From: Chloroflexus sp. Y-396-1
Lineage (GTDB): Bacteria; Chloroflexota; Chloroflexia; Chloroflexales; Chloroflexaceae
Direction: 5' to 3'
Assembly (NCBI RefSeq): GCF_000516515.1
Contig: NZ_KI911784.1
Span: 1,830,881 to 1,894,880, forward strand
Length of the DNA stretch: 64,000 nt
The notes below the pieces were generated by a model. It did not search any database. It had not been told where the DNA came from and was given only the letters and a program-made list of their open reading frames with translations. A program made the position numbers and the translations under genes. Numbering within the stretch: the stretch's first letter is position 1; every line of letters begins with the position of its first letter. This document shows, piece by piece, positions 17,129 through 26,094 of this stretch.

Positions 17129-17134
17129 CAGACT

Positions 17135-18493
17135 ATGACCACTGAACCGCCGTCGAGTCAGGCGATTGAAGAGCTAAGACGTGTGCTTTTAAAACCAGAA
17201 GCGCTGGTCGATAAGATCAGTCCGGTCATTGCTGACATTCTGGCCGAGCAGATTCACACGTCTAAAGATGAGATCGCCCGTGCTCTTGCGCCAGCCATCG
17301 GTGAAGCGATTCGCCAGCAGGTGTACCAGGCGCGTGAAGATATAATCGACGCGCTTTATCCGGTGATCGGCGCTATGATCGCCCGCGCTGCGACCGAAGC
17401 GATCCGCGATTTGGCTTCACAGATTGACTCGCGCATTCGCAGTGGTCCCCTCCTGATGCTTGATCCAGGATATTGGAAAGCGCGAGCCCAGGGAATTTCT
17501 GCGGGTGAGTATGCGCTTCGCCGTCAACTGCCTTTCTCGGTGCAAGAGGTCTTCCTGATTCAACGCGACTCTGGTATTCTGATCTGCCATCTTGCTGCAC
17601 CTGGCATCCCCGCCGCTGACCGCGATCTGGTTAGTGGGATGCTGACCGCGATTCGGGATTTTGCCCGTGATGCTCTTGGCGAAGGTGATGAACTGGGAGC
17701 GATCAGTTATGAGTCACGCCAGATCGTGATTGCTAGCGGCAGTGCAGCGTACCTCGCCGCCGTTATTAGTGGCGTTGAGCCAGCCGGGTTTCGCGAACAG
17801 TTACGGCAAACGCTGGTGGCGATTCATGAAGGGCGCTACGAACGGCTGCGCAACTTTGCAGGTGACGACGAAACATTGATTCGCGAAGCTGAAGCGCTGA
17901 TACGGCAACGAATTTCGTTATCTTCTGGACAAGACAAACGTTCTCGACCGACTAACACCTTTCTGCAACGCGCAATTCTAGTGATCCTGTTCCTGATTGC
18001 CCTGTCGCCACTTTTTATATGCGGCTGGTGGGTTATGAGTGTCGAAGCGCGCATGGCAGTACTGTTTGCGCCGACCGCGACGCCAACCGCTACGGCCACG
18101 GCCACCCCGACCGCGACGCCAACCGCTACGGCCACGGCCACCCCGACCGCGACACCAACCGCTACCCCAACTCCAACGGCAACACCTACCCGAACACCAA
18201 CCCCAACAAGTACACCGACACCAACGGCAACGCCAATACCATACGACGGCGTGATGACGGGAAATGTGTTTCTATACAGTGCGCCTGATGAAAGGAGTGA
18301 GCGGAGCTTCATCGTTGCGCCGCGTAATGCACCCGTTATCGTGCTCGCTCAATACGGAGACTGGTATCAAGTGCGCGTTGATGTGCGAATCGATCAACAG
18401 GCGGTACAACTTATCGGCTGGGTACCATCGCAGTGGGTGGGTTTGGTAAAGCCAATCCCGCCAGCCATTGTCACGCCATTCCCCCAACCCTAA
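17135..18493 (+). CDS. Membrane protein with cytoplasmic helical domain, Thr/Pro stalk and SH3-like end
   Basis: The protein has 452 aa. Residues 1-105 form a helical domain with internal near-repeats (SPVIADILAEQI, APAIGEAIRQQV, YPVIGAMIARAA), also known to me from cyanobacterial OmpA-like proteins next to small GTPases. Residues about 105-265 are a roadblock-like globular part (VQEVFLIQRDSGILICHLA; GAISYESRQIVIAS). One membrane segment at 276-300 is followed by a (PTATATA)n stalk to about 370, then an SH3-like domain (NVFLYSAPDERS; WYQVRVDVRI; GWVPSQWVGL). The C-terminus should lie outside. It may couple cytoplasmic GTPase state to the envelope. Confidence 0.8.
   Translation: MTTEPPSSQAIEELRRVLLKPEALVDKISPVIADILAEQIHTSKDEIARALAPAIGEAIRQQVYQAREDIIDALYPVIGAMIARAATEAIRDLASQIDSRIRSGPLLMLDPGYWKARAQGISAGEYALRRQLPFSVQEVFLIQRDSGILICHLAAPGIPAADRDLVSGMLTAIRDFARDALGEGDELGAISYESRQIVIASGSAAYLAAVISGVEPAGFREQLRQTLVAIHEGRYERLRNFAGDDETLIREAEALIRQRISLSSGQDKRSRPTNTFLQRAILVILFLIALSPLFICGWWVMSVEARMAVLFAPTATPTATATATPTATPTATATATPTATPTATPTPTATPTRTPTPTSTPTPTATPIPYDGVMTGNVFLYSAPDERSERSFIVAPRNAPVIVLAQYGDWYQVRVDVRIDQQAVQLIGWVPSQWVGLVKPIPPAIVTPFPQP
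18071..18166 (+). repeat. 36-bp in-frame tandem repeat in the Thr/Pro stalk
   Basis: A 36-bp unit starting CCGACCGCGACGCCAACCGC is repeated perfectly at 18,071 and 18,107, with a third, two-thirds copy at 18,143 carrying one change. Each copy encodes 12 residues of the PTATPTATATAT stalk, so copy-number change would alter stalk length in steps of 12 residues without frameshift. Confidence 0.9.
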
Positions 18494-18512
18494 TAAGCGA
18501 GGAGCTTATACA

Positions 18513-20132
18513 ATGTCGTTATCGGTTGAACAACAGGTTTTGCGCGAGACCGGCAGTGCGTATCTGATCGTCGATCCCGACCTGCGCATCCAGGGCGCAG
18601 GTGGGATGCTGGCCCTGGTAGGCGGTGTACCGCCGATTGGCGTGATGCTCACCGATCTGCTACCAGAACTGTTTGGCAATGAAACGGCACTGGCTGAAAT
18701 CCTCAAAGGTGATCGTGATCGCCTTCACTTACCGTTAATTAATCGTCAGTTACCCGATGGTTCTCTGCTCTACCTTGACCTTTTGACCATCCCACTCACC
18801 GATGATCGAGGGACAATTACCGGCCTGATCCAGATCATTACCGATACTACGCAACGCAGTATCGTTGAACAACTACGCTCGCAGCAGCGAAATGAATTGC
18901 AACTCTTGAAAGATCGTCTTCAACGACAGAATGTTGAATTGGCACGTGTGAACGCAGGCTTACTCAAGGCGACAAAGATTAAAGATGAATTTCTGGCCAG
19001 TATGAGCCACGAAATTCGGACACCGCTCACTGCCATTCTTGGCTTAGTTGATGTTTTACAAGCCCAATTGGTTGGACCGCTCAGTGATCAGCAAATGAGC
19101 GCCATTAATGGCATTAAACAAGGCGGACAACACCTGCTCTCGTTGATCAATGATTATCTCGATATTGCCAAGATTGAAGCCGGACGGCTTGAGCTAGACC
19201 TAGGGCCGGTCTCGGTGCAAGATGTTTGTCAGTCCTTACGATCCATGGTGGCCGACATGGCACGTCGTGCCAACCTAAAGCTCGTTTACGACATCGATCC
19301 GAGTGTAAAGGTTATCCTGGCCGATGCCCGTCGTTTGCGTCAGATTCTGATCAATCTGCTCTCAAATGCGATCAAGTTCACCCCCGCTGGTGGTCAGGTG
19401 GGGCTAGAAGTGCGCGGCCAACCTGAACGAGGTGCAGTACGATTTACAGTCTGGGACACAGGTATTGGTATTTCAGCAGAAGATGCTGCTCGTCTGTTTG
19501 AGCCATTCCAACAAATCGAGAGCGAACGACAAAAAGAAGTAACCGGCAGTGGACTTGGCCTGGCGCTGGTTGCCAAATTAACCCGACTCCACGGCGGGAG
19601 TGTCAGTCTCGAAAGTGAAATAGGCGTTGGCAGTCGCTTCCATGTAACGTTGCCATGGGAACCGCAAGAACAGCAATACTTCCTCGAACAACTTTCCAGC
19701 CAACGCGAAGCCGAAGAAGCGTATGCTAAAGAGGTGCCAACAGCCTCGCCGTTGGCTGGTGATCGCCCTATCTTGATAGTTGAAGACGATCAAGCAAGTG
19801 CAACCCTCTTTTCCCAATACCTAAATCGTTGCGGCTATCGGGTCGTCCATGTCGAATCAGGCGAGGAGGCGCTGGCCTACGTACAGGGTGAACTCCCGTG
19901 TCTGGTGCTGCTCGATGTTCGCCTGCGCACAATGGACGGGATCGAGGTTATGCGACATTTGCGTGCTCATCCGACAACTCGTAGTATCCCGATCCTTGTC
20001 TTGACTGCCCTGGTGATGCCGGGTGATCGCGAGCGGTGTCTGGCAGCCGGTGCTGACGCCTATCTCGCCAAACCGGTGCGGTTACGATTGCTTGCCGAAC
20101 GGATTGCAACGCTGCTCGAGCAGAAAGAGTAG
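18513..20132 (+). CDS. Hybrid histidine kinase: PAS, HisKA, HATPase, receiver
   Basis: The protein has 539 aa from ATG 18513, with GAGGAG 9 nt upstream; an in-frame start at 18,468 overlaps the previous gene and lacks an RBS. Residues 1-120 are PAS-like, 120-150 coiled coil, HisKA has SMSHEIRTPL with phospho-acceptor His166, the ATPase has LINLLSNAIKF, DTGIGIS and GSGLGLAL, and a C-terminal receiver has VEDD and LLDVRLRTMDG with the phospho-Asp, then Lys in LAKPV. No membrane segment: a soluble kinase. It starts 19 nt after the SH3-like membrane protein gene, so it may report on that module. Confidence 0.9.
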   Translation: MSLSVEQQVLRETGSAYLIVDPDLRIQGAGGMLALVGGVPPIGVMLTDLLPELFGNETALAEILKGDRDRLHLPLINRQLPDGSLLYLDLLTIPLTDDRGTITGLIQIITDTTQRSIVEQLRSQQRNELQLLKDRLQRQNVELARVNAGLLKATKIKDEFLASMSHEIRTPLTAILGLVDVLQAQLVGPLSDQQMSAINGIKQGGQHLLSLINDYLDIAKIEAGRLELDLGPVSVQDVCQSLRSMVADMARRANLKLVYDIDPSVKVILADARRLRQILINLLSNAIKFTPAGGQVGLEVRGQPERGAVRFTVWDTGIGISAEDAARLFEPFQQIESERQKEVTGSGLGLALVAKLTRLHGGSVSLESEIGVGSRFHVTLPWEPQEQQYFLEQLSSQREAEEAYAKEVPTASPLAGDRPILIVEDDQASATLFSQYLNRCGYRVVHVESGEEALAYVQGELPCLVLLDVRLRTMDGIEVMRHLRAHPTTRSIPILVLTALVMPGDRERCLAAGADAYLAKPVRLRLLAERIATLLEQKE

Positions 20133-20185
20133 TATGAGATTGTGTCTGTTACGCAGATTTAACCACTATGAGACGAGGTTAGGGC

Positions 20186-20866
20186 ATGCTCACACCGCAA
20201 GAGCTGCGCATTGCAAAGGAAATACTACCTTTTCTCGGTGACCCGGCAACGCAGATTGGTCAGGACTTCACCACTCAAGCTACCCTTCTCCACATTCCAG
20301 CCGGTACGATCATCTTTTCAGAAGGCGATGAGTGTAACGTTTTTGCCGTGTTAGCAAGCGGTACTGTGCGCGTTTTTAAAATCGGTGAAACGGGACGAGA
20401 AATCACGCTCTACCGCTTCGGTCGCGGCGAGAGCTGCATTCTAACCACGAGCTGTGTCTTGAGCGCACGACAGTTTCCAGCCATTGCTATCGTTGAAAAA
20501 GACACAACTGCTTTCGTGATCGACCAGATCACATTTCGCGATTGGATCAACCGATACAGTGAATGGCGTGATTACGTCTTTCAACTACTCTCACAGCGAT
20601 TAGCGACCGTCATGGCTATCGTTGACGAAATCGCCTTTCGGCGGGTCGATGTACGCCTGGCCGAATTTTTGTTACGACATGCTGCTGGTAAACCACCCAT
20701 TCTCTATGCTACCCATCAACACATCGCCGCCGAATTGGGCACATCCCGTGAAGTGGTCAGTCGTATTCTCGCCGATTTCAGTGATGATGGCTTAATCAGT
20801 AGTGGGCGAGGGCAAATCATTGTGCTTGATCGTGAACGGTTGCAGCAACGCACTCAGGCAAGATAG
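20186..20866 (+). CDS. Crp/Fnr-family transcription regulator
   Basis: The protein has 226 aa. The cNMP-binding fold spans about 30-130 (IPAGTIIFSEGDECNVFAVLASGTVRVF; RFGRGESCILTTSC) and the winged helix about 150-220 (RLAEFLLRHA; HIAAELGTSREVVSRILADFSDDGLI). There is no CX2-3C Fnr iron-sulfur N-terminus. The CILTTSC stretch belongs to a Crp/Fnr branch whose effector is not known. It lies 53 nt after the hybrid kinase on the same strand, so co-transcription is likely. Confidence 0.88.
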   Translation: MLTPQELRIAKEILPFLGDPATQIGQDFTTQATLLHIPAGTIIFSEGDECNVFAVLASGTVRVFKIGETGREITLYRFGRGESCILTTSCVLSARQFPAIAIVEKDTTAFVIDQITFRDWINRYSEWRDYVFQLLSQRLATVMAIVDEIAFRRVDVRLAEFLLRHAAGKPPILYATHQHIAAELGTSREVVSRILADFSDDGLISSGRGQIIVLDRERLQQRTQAR

Positions 20867-20890
20867 GCGTGTGACGTTTACCTGGCTTAC

Positions 20891-22159
20891 TCAGGTAACG
20901 ATAGGACGATGAGACTGATACTTCAGATAACGTTTTTCAGTAACCGCTTGCGCCAATCGTTCTACAGCAATGTAAAGATCGCGAAAGCTGGTATAGAGTG
21001 GCGCAATACCGAGCCGGATGTTGTCGGGAGCACGAAAATCAGGCAGAACATTCAGCTCATTAATGAGCGCCAGATCAATACCTAACCCCGCCGGATGACC
21101 GAGCGAAATATGAGAACCACGACGTGCCGGGTCTCGTGGCGAGTTTAGCGTATACCCTAGCGGTGCCAGTCGCTGCTGCCACAGGTCGATCAGATATTCA
21201 GTTTGCGCTATCGATTTGGCGCGTAAGCGTTCAATCCCGGCGGCCAGTACGAGATCAACTCCCGGCTCAATCAGCGCTAGCGACACTACTGGTGGTGTAC
21301 CCGTCAGAAAACGGCGTAAGCCGGCTGCAGGGGTATAGGTAAGGTCAAAGTCAAACATATTCTGCTGCCCCATCCAACCGGCAATAGAGTTCACCAACCG
21401 ATCTTGCAAATCACGCCGAATATATAAGAAGGCTGGCGCACCCGGTCCCCCATTCAGATATTTATAGCAACAGCCAACCGCCAGATCGACATCGCTGCCG
21501 TTGAGATCAATCGGTACCACACCCACAGAATGGCTGAGATCCCACAGGGTCAGGGCACCAACGGCATGAGCAGCAGCGGTGAGAGCCTTCATGTCGTAGA
21601 GAAAGCCACTCTTGAACGTCACGTGCGATAACGTTAGCAAAGCCGTGCTATGATCGAGCAGACCGAGTATCGCCTCAACCGGGCCATGAATACCATCGGC
21701 TGAATAAGCCAGCGCAATTTCGTGCCCTGCATTTAGCAGATCGGCCACTCCTTGCAAGATGTACAGATCGGAGGGAAAATTGAGGTCGTCACTCACGATG
21801 CGCACTCGACCAGGACGGGCGCGGAGTGCAGCTACTACCAGCTTGAACAGATTCACCGAGGTACTATCGGCAACGATCACCTCATCGGGAGCGGCACCGA
21901 TCAGACGTGCGATTTTGGCCCCGATCCGTTCGGGTAAATCAAACCAACCCTCATTCCAACCACGGATCAGCCGTTCTCCCCATTGTCGTTGTACCAGATC
22001 GTTGACCACATCGACTGCGGCTTTCGGCAGGCGACCCAGGGAGTTGCCATCAAGATAGATCAGATCTGGCTCTTTATGCACAAATGCCTGCCGCAATCCA
22101 GCTAAGTCATCTGCGGCATCAAGCTGATCGGCATAGGCAGCATCAAGCGGCACGGTCAT
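20891..22159 (-). CDS. kynU: Kynureninase
   Basis: The protein has 422 aa from ATG 22159, GGAAAGGA 8 nt upstream. This PLP enzyme cleaves kynurenine or 3-hydroxykynurenine to anthranilate or 3-hydroxyanthranilate plus alanine. YLDGNSLGRLP at the N-terminus, DSTSVNLFKL, DLSHSVGVVPIDL and GCCYKYLNGGPGAPAFLY (holding the PLP lysine) are all kynureninase hallmarks, and RRGSHISLGH lies near the C-terminus. Length fits the family. No tryptophan dioxygenase or formamidase is adjacent, so it acts either in a split pathway or on imported kynurenine. Confidence 0.93.
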   Translation of the reverse strand: MTVPLDAAYADQLDAADDLAGLRQAFVHKEPDLIYLDGNSLGRLPKAAVDVVNDLVQRQWGERLIRGWNEGWFDLPERIGAKIARLIGAAPDEVIVADSTSVNLFKLVVAALRARPGRVRIVSDDLNFPSDLYILQGVADLLNAGHEIALAYSADGIHGPVEAILGLLDHSTALLTLSHVTFKSGFLYDMKALTAAAHAVGALTLWDLSHSVGVVPIDLNGSDVDLAVGCCYKYLNGGPGAPAFLYIRRDLQDRLVNSIAGWMGQQNMFDFDLTYTPAAGLRRFLTGTPPVVSLALIEPGVDLVLAAGIERLRAKSIAQTEYLIDLWQQRLAPLGYTLNSPRDPARRGSHISLGHPAGLGIDLALINELNVLPDFRAPDNIRLGIAPLYTSFRDLYIAVERLAQAVTEKRYLKYQSHRPIVT

Positions 22160-22256
22160 TGCGATGTCCTTTCCAAGGGTATGTCTCGCCCTCACCATTC
22201 CTCAAACCGACTCCGTGCCAACAACTCCATAAACGAAACACCCCAACCTGGTGGTA

Positions 22257-22265
22257 ATCATACCA
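22257..22265 (-). promoter_or_regulatory. Extended -10 promoter of kynU
   Basis: The minus strand reads TGGTATGAT within TTATGGTATGAT, close to the polyamine and GTPase promoters. It lies about 100 nt before the kynU ATG. Confidence 0.45.
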
Positions 22266-22305
22266 TAAGAAATTTAGTAAAAGGTCACACTGTCCGCGTT
22301 TTGCG

Positions 22306-22345
22306 CGGTTGGCGCTTCCGTTCCCCATTGCGGGCGGGTTGGGAA
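22306..22345 (+). repeat. Left arm of 40-bp inverted repeat around the CHAT-like gene
   Basis: This 40-bp segment (starting CGGTTGGCGCTTCCG and ending GGGCGGGTTGGGAA) matches the reverse complement of 23,941-23,980 at 35 of 40 positions by my hand alignment. The two arms flank the CHAT-like gene. Confidence 0.8.
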
Positions 22346-22493
22346 CCTATCCCTACACTGCGCTAACGCGCATGACTGGCGATCTCACAACGGTTTGGCG
22401 GCAACCCACGTTGGAACTGGAAGCCACAAGTCTCATGACGGACTGTGGACGGCTTGGGTTTCCGGAATTCCTGTTTACCTGGCTTTTCTATCT

Positions 22494-22535
22494 CATCCCT
22501 CCTCACCTCGCCACTATTGGGTAGGATGAAAACTC
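22494..22535 (+). repeat. Dispersed repeat (GGGTAGGATGAAAACT family)
   Basis: CATCCCTCCTCACC followed by GGGTAGGATGAAAACTCTGAAA. The reverse complement of about 31,766-31,817 reads almost the same, including the CATCCCTC lead. Both copies are intergenic. Confidence 0.6.
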
Positions 22536-22628
22536 TGAAAGCCCCTGAACGACACGACAATATGCGGTAGACAGTCGCAGTCAGGCGTGTTATATTCAGA
22601 GATAAAGCGTCTACATCTGAATACTGGC

Positions 22629-23918
22629 ATGCAAGAGACTGTCATACCATTTCATATTCAGATCGCAACACGTACTCCGCAGGGCTATCCACTGCGGGCA
22701 ACCTGCGGTGGTCGTAGCGCTGAAGCAGTGATGCCACCGCCATTGGTATTGGAAACACCAGCAGTAGCCGGCAGTGAATTGGGAGAATTGTTGTTGCCGC
22801 CTCCCCTGCGGCAGTTATTGATCGAAACCGCCCGTGAAGCAATCGATCACAAAGCTCGGATGCAGCTACGACTCGAAATTGACGCACCTGAACTGGTAGT
22901 TTTGCCATGGGAGTGGCTTTCGCTGAGCAGAGGTGATCAGCATTGGCAGCCTGCAATTCGTGATGATTACACACTGGTGCGTGTTAGCGCACGTTCGCCG
23001 CGTCCATTACCTCCGCGTCGGGTGGCAGGGCCGTTGCGTCTGTTGATTGCTGTAGCGCGTGGCTACGAGGCGGTTGCCGACGCCTTGGGCGAGGCACTGG
23101 TTGAGCCAGTGCGTTCTGGTAAGTTCATCGTCGACCGATTGCGTGAAGCAACTGCCGATGAGATTGTTGCCGAACTGGCTGCCGAGCCGCGCCATATTCT
23201 CCATCTGATCGGTGAGTTTGAACAACCACCCCGTCAATCAGCACGCATGCGTTTAGGACGAGCGGTGACCGCTGGTGAGCTGGCTGAATTGCTGATAGGG
23301 ATCGAAGATTTGCGTTTGCTAACGGTTGCTGGTAGTCCGTTTTCAGTTTGTACCAGTTTCGCCAGCGGATTGCACGAGCACGACGGTCGTGCCGTGGTCG
23401 TGCTTCCCGAACTCGGTGCTGCGGCGCAGGCGCGCTGGAGTGCGGCCTGTTATCAGGCCCTGGCGAGTGGTGAACCGGTTGATCTTGCTGTCACCCTTGG
23501 GCGAGCGGCGCTAGCCGGTGCACAGGAAGCCTGGGGAGCACCCCAGCTCTATCTGGCGCCGGGCGGTGAACAACTCTTTCGCCTCGGCGAACCACCGGTG
23601 GCGCCAGCACCTCCTGAAGCAGTGCGAACCATTCGCACGACGATACCACAGCAACGTCGACCGCGCTTTGCACCAATCGCTACGAATGCTGGTGTACCGA
23701 CGCGCCGGATTCAGGAGCTGAGCCGTCAATTACGTCTTCGTCCTCAGCTTGTTGCTCTCATTATTGCCTCACTGGTGTTGATCGTATTGGTAAGCCAGGT
23801 TATCAGCCTCCCTGGTAGCACGGTAGCACCCACACCCGTCGTTACCCCGACACCGCCACTCTTGCTCGATCCAATACGGATTCCGGTGCCGACGCTAATG
23901 CCGACCACGATACCATAG
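22629..23918 (+). CDS. CHAT-like protein with degenerate active site and C-terminal membrane anchor
   Basis: The protein has 429 aa from ATG 22629 (a GTG at 22,587 is an alternative). LRLEIDAPELVVLPWEWLSL is typical of the N-terminal half of CHAT caspase-like proteins. Where the family has HxxGHG, this one has ILHLIGEFEQ, so the catalytic His appears replaced. The region expected to hold the catalytic Cys reads LRLLTVAGSPFSVCTSF, where C may or may not align. Residues about 383-405 are a membrane segment, followed by a Thr/Pro tail. This looks like a non-catalytic CHAT homologue on the membrane. It sits alone between inverted repeats. Confidence 0.6.
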   Translation: MQETVIPFHIQIATRTPQGYPLRATCGGRSAEAVMPPPLVLETPAVAGSELGELLLPPPLRQLLIETAREAIDHKARMQLRLEIDAPELVVLPWEWLSLSRGDQHWQPAIRDDYTLVRVSARSPRPLPPRRVAGPLRLLIAVARGYEAVADALGEALVEPVRSGKFIVDRLREATADEIVAELAAEPRHILHLIGEFEQPPRQSARMRLGRAVTAGELAELLIGIEDLRLLTVAGSPFSVCTSFASGLHEHDGRAVVVLPELGAAAQARWSAACYQALASGEPVDLAVTLGRAALAGAQEAWGAPQLYLAPGGEQLFRLGEPPVAPAPPEAVRTIRTTIPQQRRPRFAPIATNAGVPTRRIQELSRQLRLRPQLVALIIASLVLIVLVSQVISLPGSTVAPTPVVTPTPPLLLDPIRIPVPTLMPTTIP

Positions 23919-23940
23919 CAGTTGCTGTTTGCAGAGGTTG

Positions 23941-23980
23941 TTCCCAACCCGCCCGCGATAGGGTACGAAAGCGTCAACCG
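23941..23980 (-). repeat. Right arm of 40-bp inverted repeat around the CHAT-like gene
   Basis: Reverse-complement partner of 22,306-22,345 (35 of 40 identical). The core GCGGGCGGGTTGGGAA also belongs to the dispersed element seen at 31,940 and 43,625. Confidence 0.8.
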
Positions 23981-24059
23981 ATGGGTTACAGCCGCGTACC
24001 TAGGCGCCTGCGTGGGAGCCAGCGCACGTCTCATCGAGCACGTTTAGCGCCCTCACCTT

Positions 24060-24110
24060 CCTCCTAACCCCTTTCCTCTCCCCTTGTGGAAGAGGAAGGG
24101 GAGGGTGTGA
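24060..24110. repeat. CT/GA-rich hairpin repeat
   Basis: CCCCTTTCCTCT pairs with AGAGGAAGGGG with short loop. This belongs to the same dispersed class as 4680-4714. The stretch 23,981-24,316 contains no gene. Confidence 0.55.
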
Positions 24111-24222
24111 CGAAGTGACGCGAAAGAACGATCCATATTGGCGAACGACTCACCCGCCGGTGGGGTGGAAGGAAGGGCGTGTGACAGAGTTGAACCTCGC
24201 TTGTCAGCGTCCTAAATGCGAC

Positions 24223-24249
24223 GCTCCCCCTTCGCGAGGAAGGGGGAGC
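24223..24249. repeat. Perfect 11-bp hairpin with flanking direct repeats
   Basis: GCTCCCCCTTC and GAAGGGGGAGC form a perfect stem around GCGAG. It is flanked by two copies of GACAGARTTGAACCTCG (24,183-24,199 and 24,253-24,269), giving a repeat-hairpin-repeat layout. It also lies beyond the purC stop, so it may serve as a terminator for that operon. Confidence 0.6.
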
Positions 24250-24316
24250 ATGCGACAGAATTGAACCTCGATCGTCCCACTCACTCCTGACCGGTCACCC
24301 TCTAAACAGGTATAGC

Positions 24317-25054
24317 TCACCAACGACCGGTTAGCTCAGCAACCAACGCATAACGCGCACGCACATCGGCAAGGAGCGCATCATCCACTATCTGCGCATT
24401 GCGATAGACTTGCTTGTCGAGCATGCGGTCAGGGTCACCGCCAGGCCAGATTCGCCACGAGTCGTTATCAATCACATCAGCCACCACCAGATTCCCCTGG
24501 ACAGTCCGCCCAAATTCAATTTTGAGATCGACCAGGGTGACGTCAAGCTGTTGCCATGCTGCTTCCAGCGTCAAAAAGACCTTACGCCCGGTATCGATCA
24601 TCTGCTCAACCTCAGCAGGCGAAGCAATGCCTTGTGACATGATCTCTTGGGGCGAGATTTGGGGATCGTGGCGGGCATCATCTTTCAAGAAGAACTCGAT
24701 CAATGGTGGATCGAAGCGTTGGCCGGCAGCTTCAGGATGACGACGCAAATACGAACCTGCCGGTAAGCGCCGCATCACCACTTCAAGGGGGATCATTGTA
24801 CACCGACGAACGATGGTCAATGTCGGTTCAGGCGCATCGACAAAGTGCGTTGCAATCCCAGCCCGGTTAAGCAATCGAAACACATTAGCTGTTGTTTGTC
24901 CGGCCAATGCTCCCTTTCCTTCAATAATGCTCCGACGCGCACCATCGCCAGCAGTGATGCCATCTTTATGGTACAAAATTGCCAGATCGGGGTCGGATGG
25001 ATGCGCATACACGATTTTGGTCTTACCTTCAGCGATTACAGCGCCCAGTTCCAT
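24317..25054 (-). CDS. purC: SAICAR synthetase
   Basis: The protein has 245 aa. It makes SAICAR from CAIR, aspartate and ATP in purine synthesis. AEGKTKIVYAHPSDPDLAILYHKDGITAGDGARR at the start is the ATP-binding signature with the usual KDxxTAGDG, and VDLKIEFGR and DVIDNDSWRIWPGG in the C-terminal half are PurC signatures. Length fits. AAGGAGA lies before the ATG. Last gene of the hisS-like/hisG/purM/purC operon, 11 nt after purM. Confidence 0.95.
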   Translation of the reverse strand: MELGAVIAEGKTKIVYAHPSDPDLAILYHKDGITAGDGARRSIIEGKGALAGQTTANVFRLLNRAGIATHFVDAPEPTLTIVRRCTMIPLEVVMRRLPAGSYLRRHPEAAGQRFDPPLIEFFLKDDARHDPQISPQEIMSQGIASPAEVEQMIDTGRKVFLTLEAAWQQLDVTLVDLKIEFGRTVQGNLVVADVIDNDSWRIWPGGDPDRMLDKQVYRNAQIVDDALLADVRARYALVAELTGRW

Positions 25055-25065
25055 AATCGTCTCCT

Positions 25066-26094
25066 TTACACATCGACCAGCCGGACAGCCGGTTCTGTCG
25101 CTACCCGGCCTACCAGGCGTGCTTCCGGGATAGTCGCCAGTACCTGGCTCACCGACTCGGCAGGCACAATCACCAGCATGCCCAGCCCCATATTGAGGGC
25201 ATGAAACGCTTCTTGTTCGTCAAGGCGCCCAAGTTCAACCAGCAACTGGCAAATTGGCGGAATAGACCAGCTTCCCCGCACAATCTCGGCACCCAACCCG
25301 TCAGGGAGTACCCGTGGCAGATTATCGTAAATGCCACCACCGGTAATGTGACACAGCGCCTTCACCGGCACTACGGCGCGCAAAGCAGTCACTTCAGACA
25401 GGTAACAACGATGAACAGCTAACAACGCTTCACCAATTGTTTGCCCACCGAGAATGGCCGGACGCGCCGCATAACCTTCGGTTGCAAAATGGTGCTTCAC
25501 GAGCCGTCGCGCAAGTGAATAGCCATTGGTATGCAAACCGCTACTGGGAAGCGCGATGATAGCATCACCGGCAACAATATCGGTACGCGGTAACATTGCC
25601 GACCGTTCGACCACCCCCACAATCGTACCGGCCAGATCGAAGGCACCCGGTGCATATACATCGGGCATTTCGGCCGTTTCGCCACCGATCAACGCACAAC
25701 CGGTAGCCCGGCACCCCTCAGCAACACCGGCTACAATTGCTGCCACCTGTACCGGATCGAGTTTTGCAACGGCGATATAGTCGAGGAAGAAAAGCGGACG
25801 TGCCCCCTGCACCAGAATATCGTTCACCGCGTGATGGACCAGGTCTTGCCCCACTGTATCATAGCGACCTACAGCGGCAGCCACCAGGGTCTTGGTGCCA
25901 ACACCATCGGTACTACTCACCAACACCGGCGCTTGCATCCCTGCCAGCGCCAGAGCCGCATCAAAACAACCACCAAACGCACCCATGCCGGCCAATACTG
26001 CCGGCCCATGCGTACTACGTACTGCGGCTGCCATTAACTCTTTAGCTCGTGTTGCGGCGGCAATATCAACGCCGGCTGCACTATACTGGCTCAT
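25066..26094 (-). CDS. purM: AIR synthetase (phosphoribosylformylglycinamidine cyclo-ligase)
   Basis: The protein has 342 aa. It converts FGAM to AIR with ATP. YSAAGVDIAAATRAK near the start, SSTDGVGTKTLVA, DLVHHAVNDILVQGARPLFFLDY, CALIGGETAEMP and ITGGGIYDNLPRVLP are the PurM landmarks. It overlaps the hisG stop by 4 nt (ATGA), indicating coupling, and is followed by purC. Coupling to hisG is sensible because both pathways draw on PRPP and histidine synthesis returns AICAR. Confidence 0.95.
   Translation of the reverse strand: MSQYSAAGVDIAAATRAKELMAAAVRSTHGPAVLAGMGAFGGCFDAALALAGMQAPVLVSSTDGVGTKTLVAAAVGRYDTVGQDLVHHAVNDILVQGARPLFFLDYIAVAKLDPVQVAAIVAGVAEGCRATGCALIGGETAEMPDVYAPGAFDLAGTIVGVVERSAMLPRTDIVAGDAIIALPSSGLHTNGYSLARRLVKHHFATEGYAARPAILGGQTIGEALLAVHRCYLSEVTALRAVVPVKALCHITGGGIYDNLPRVLPDGLGAEIVRGSWSIPPICQLLVELGRLDEQEAFHALNMGLGMLVIVPAESVSQVLATIPEARLVGRVATEPAVRLVDV

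Noticed and set aside
17836-18312. Minus-strand 158-codon frame rich in Val/Gly/Ala
   Set aside because: It is the shadow of the Thr/Pro stalk repeat of the real plus-strand gene.
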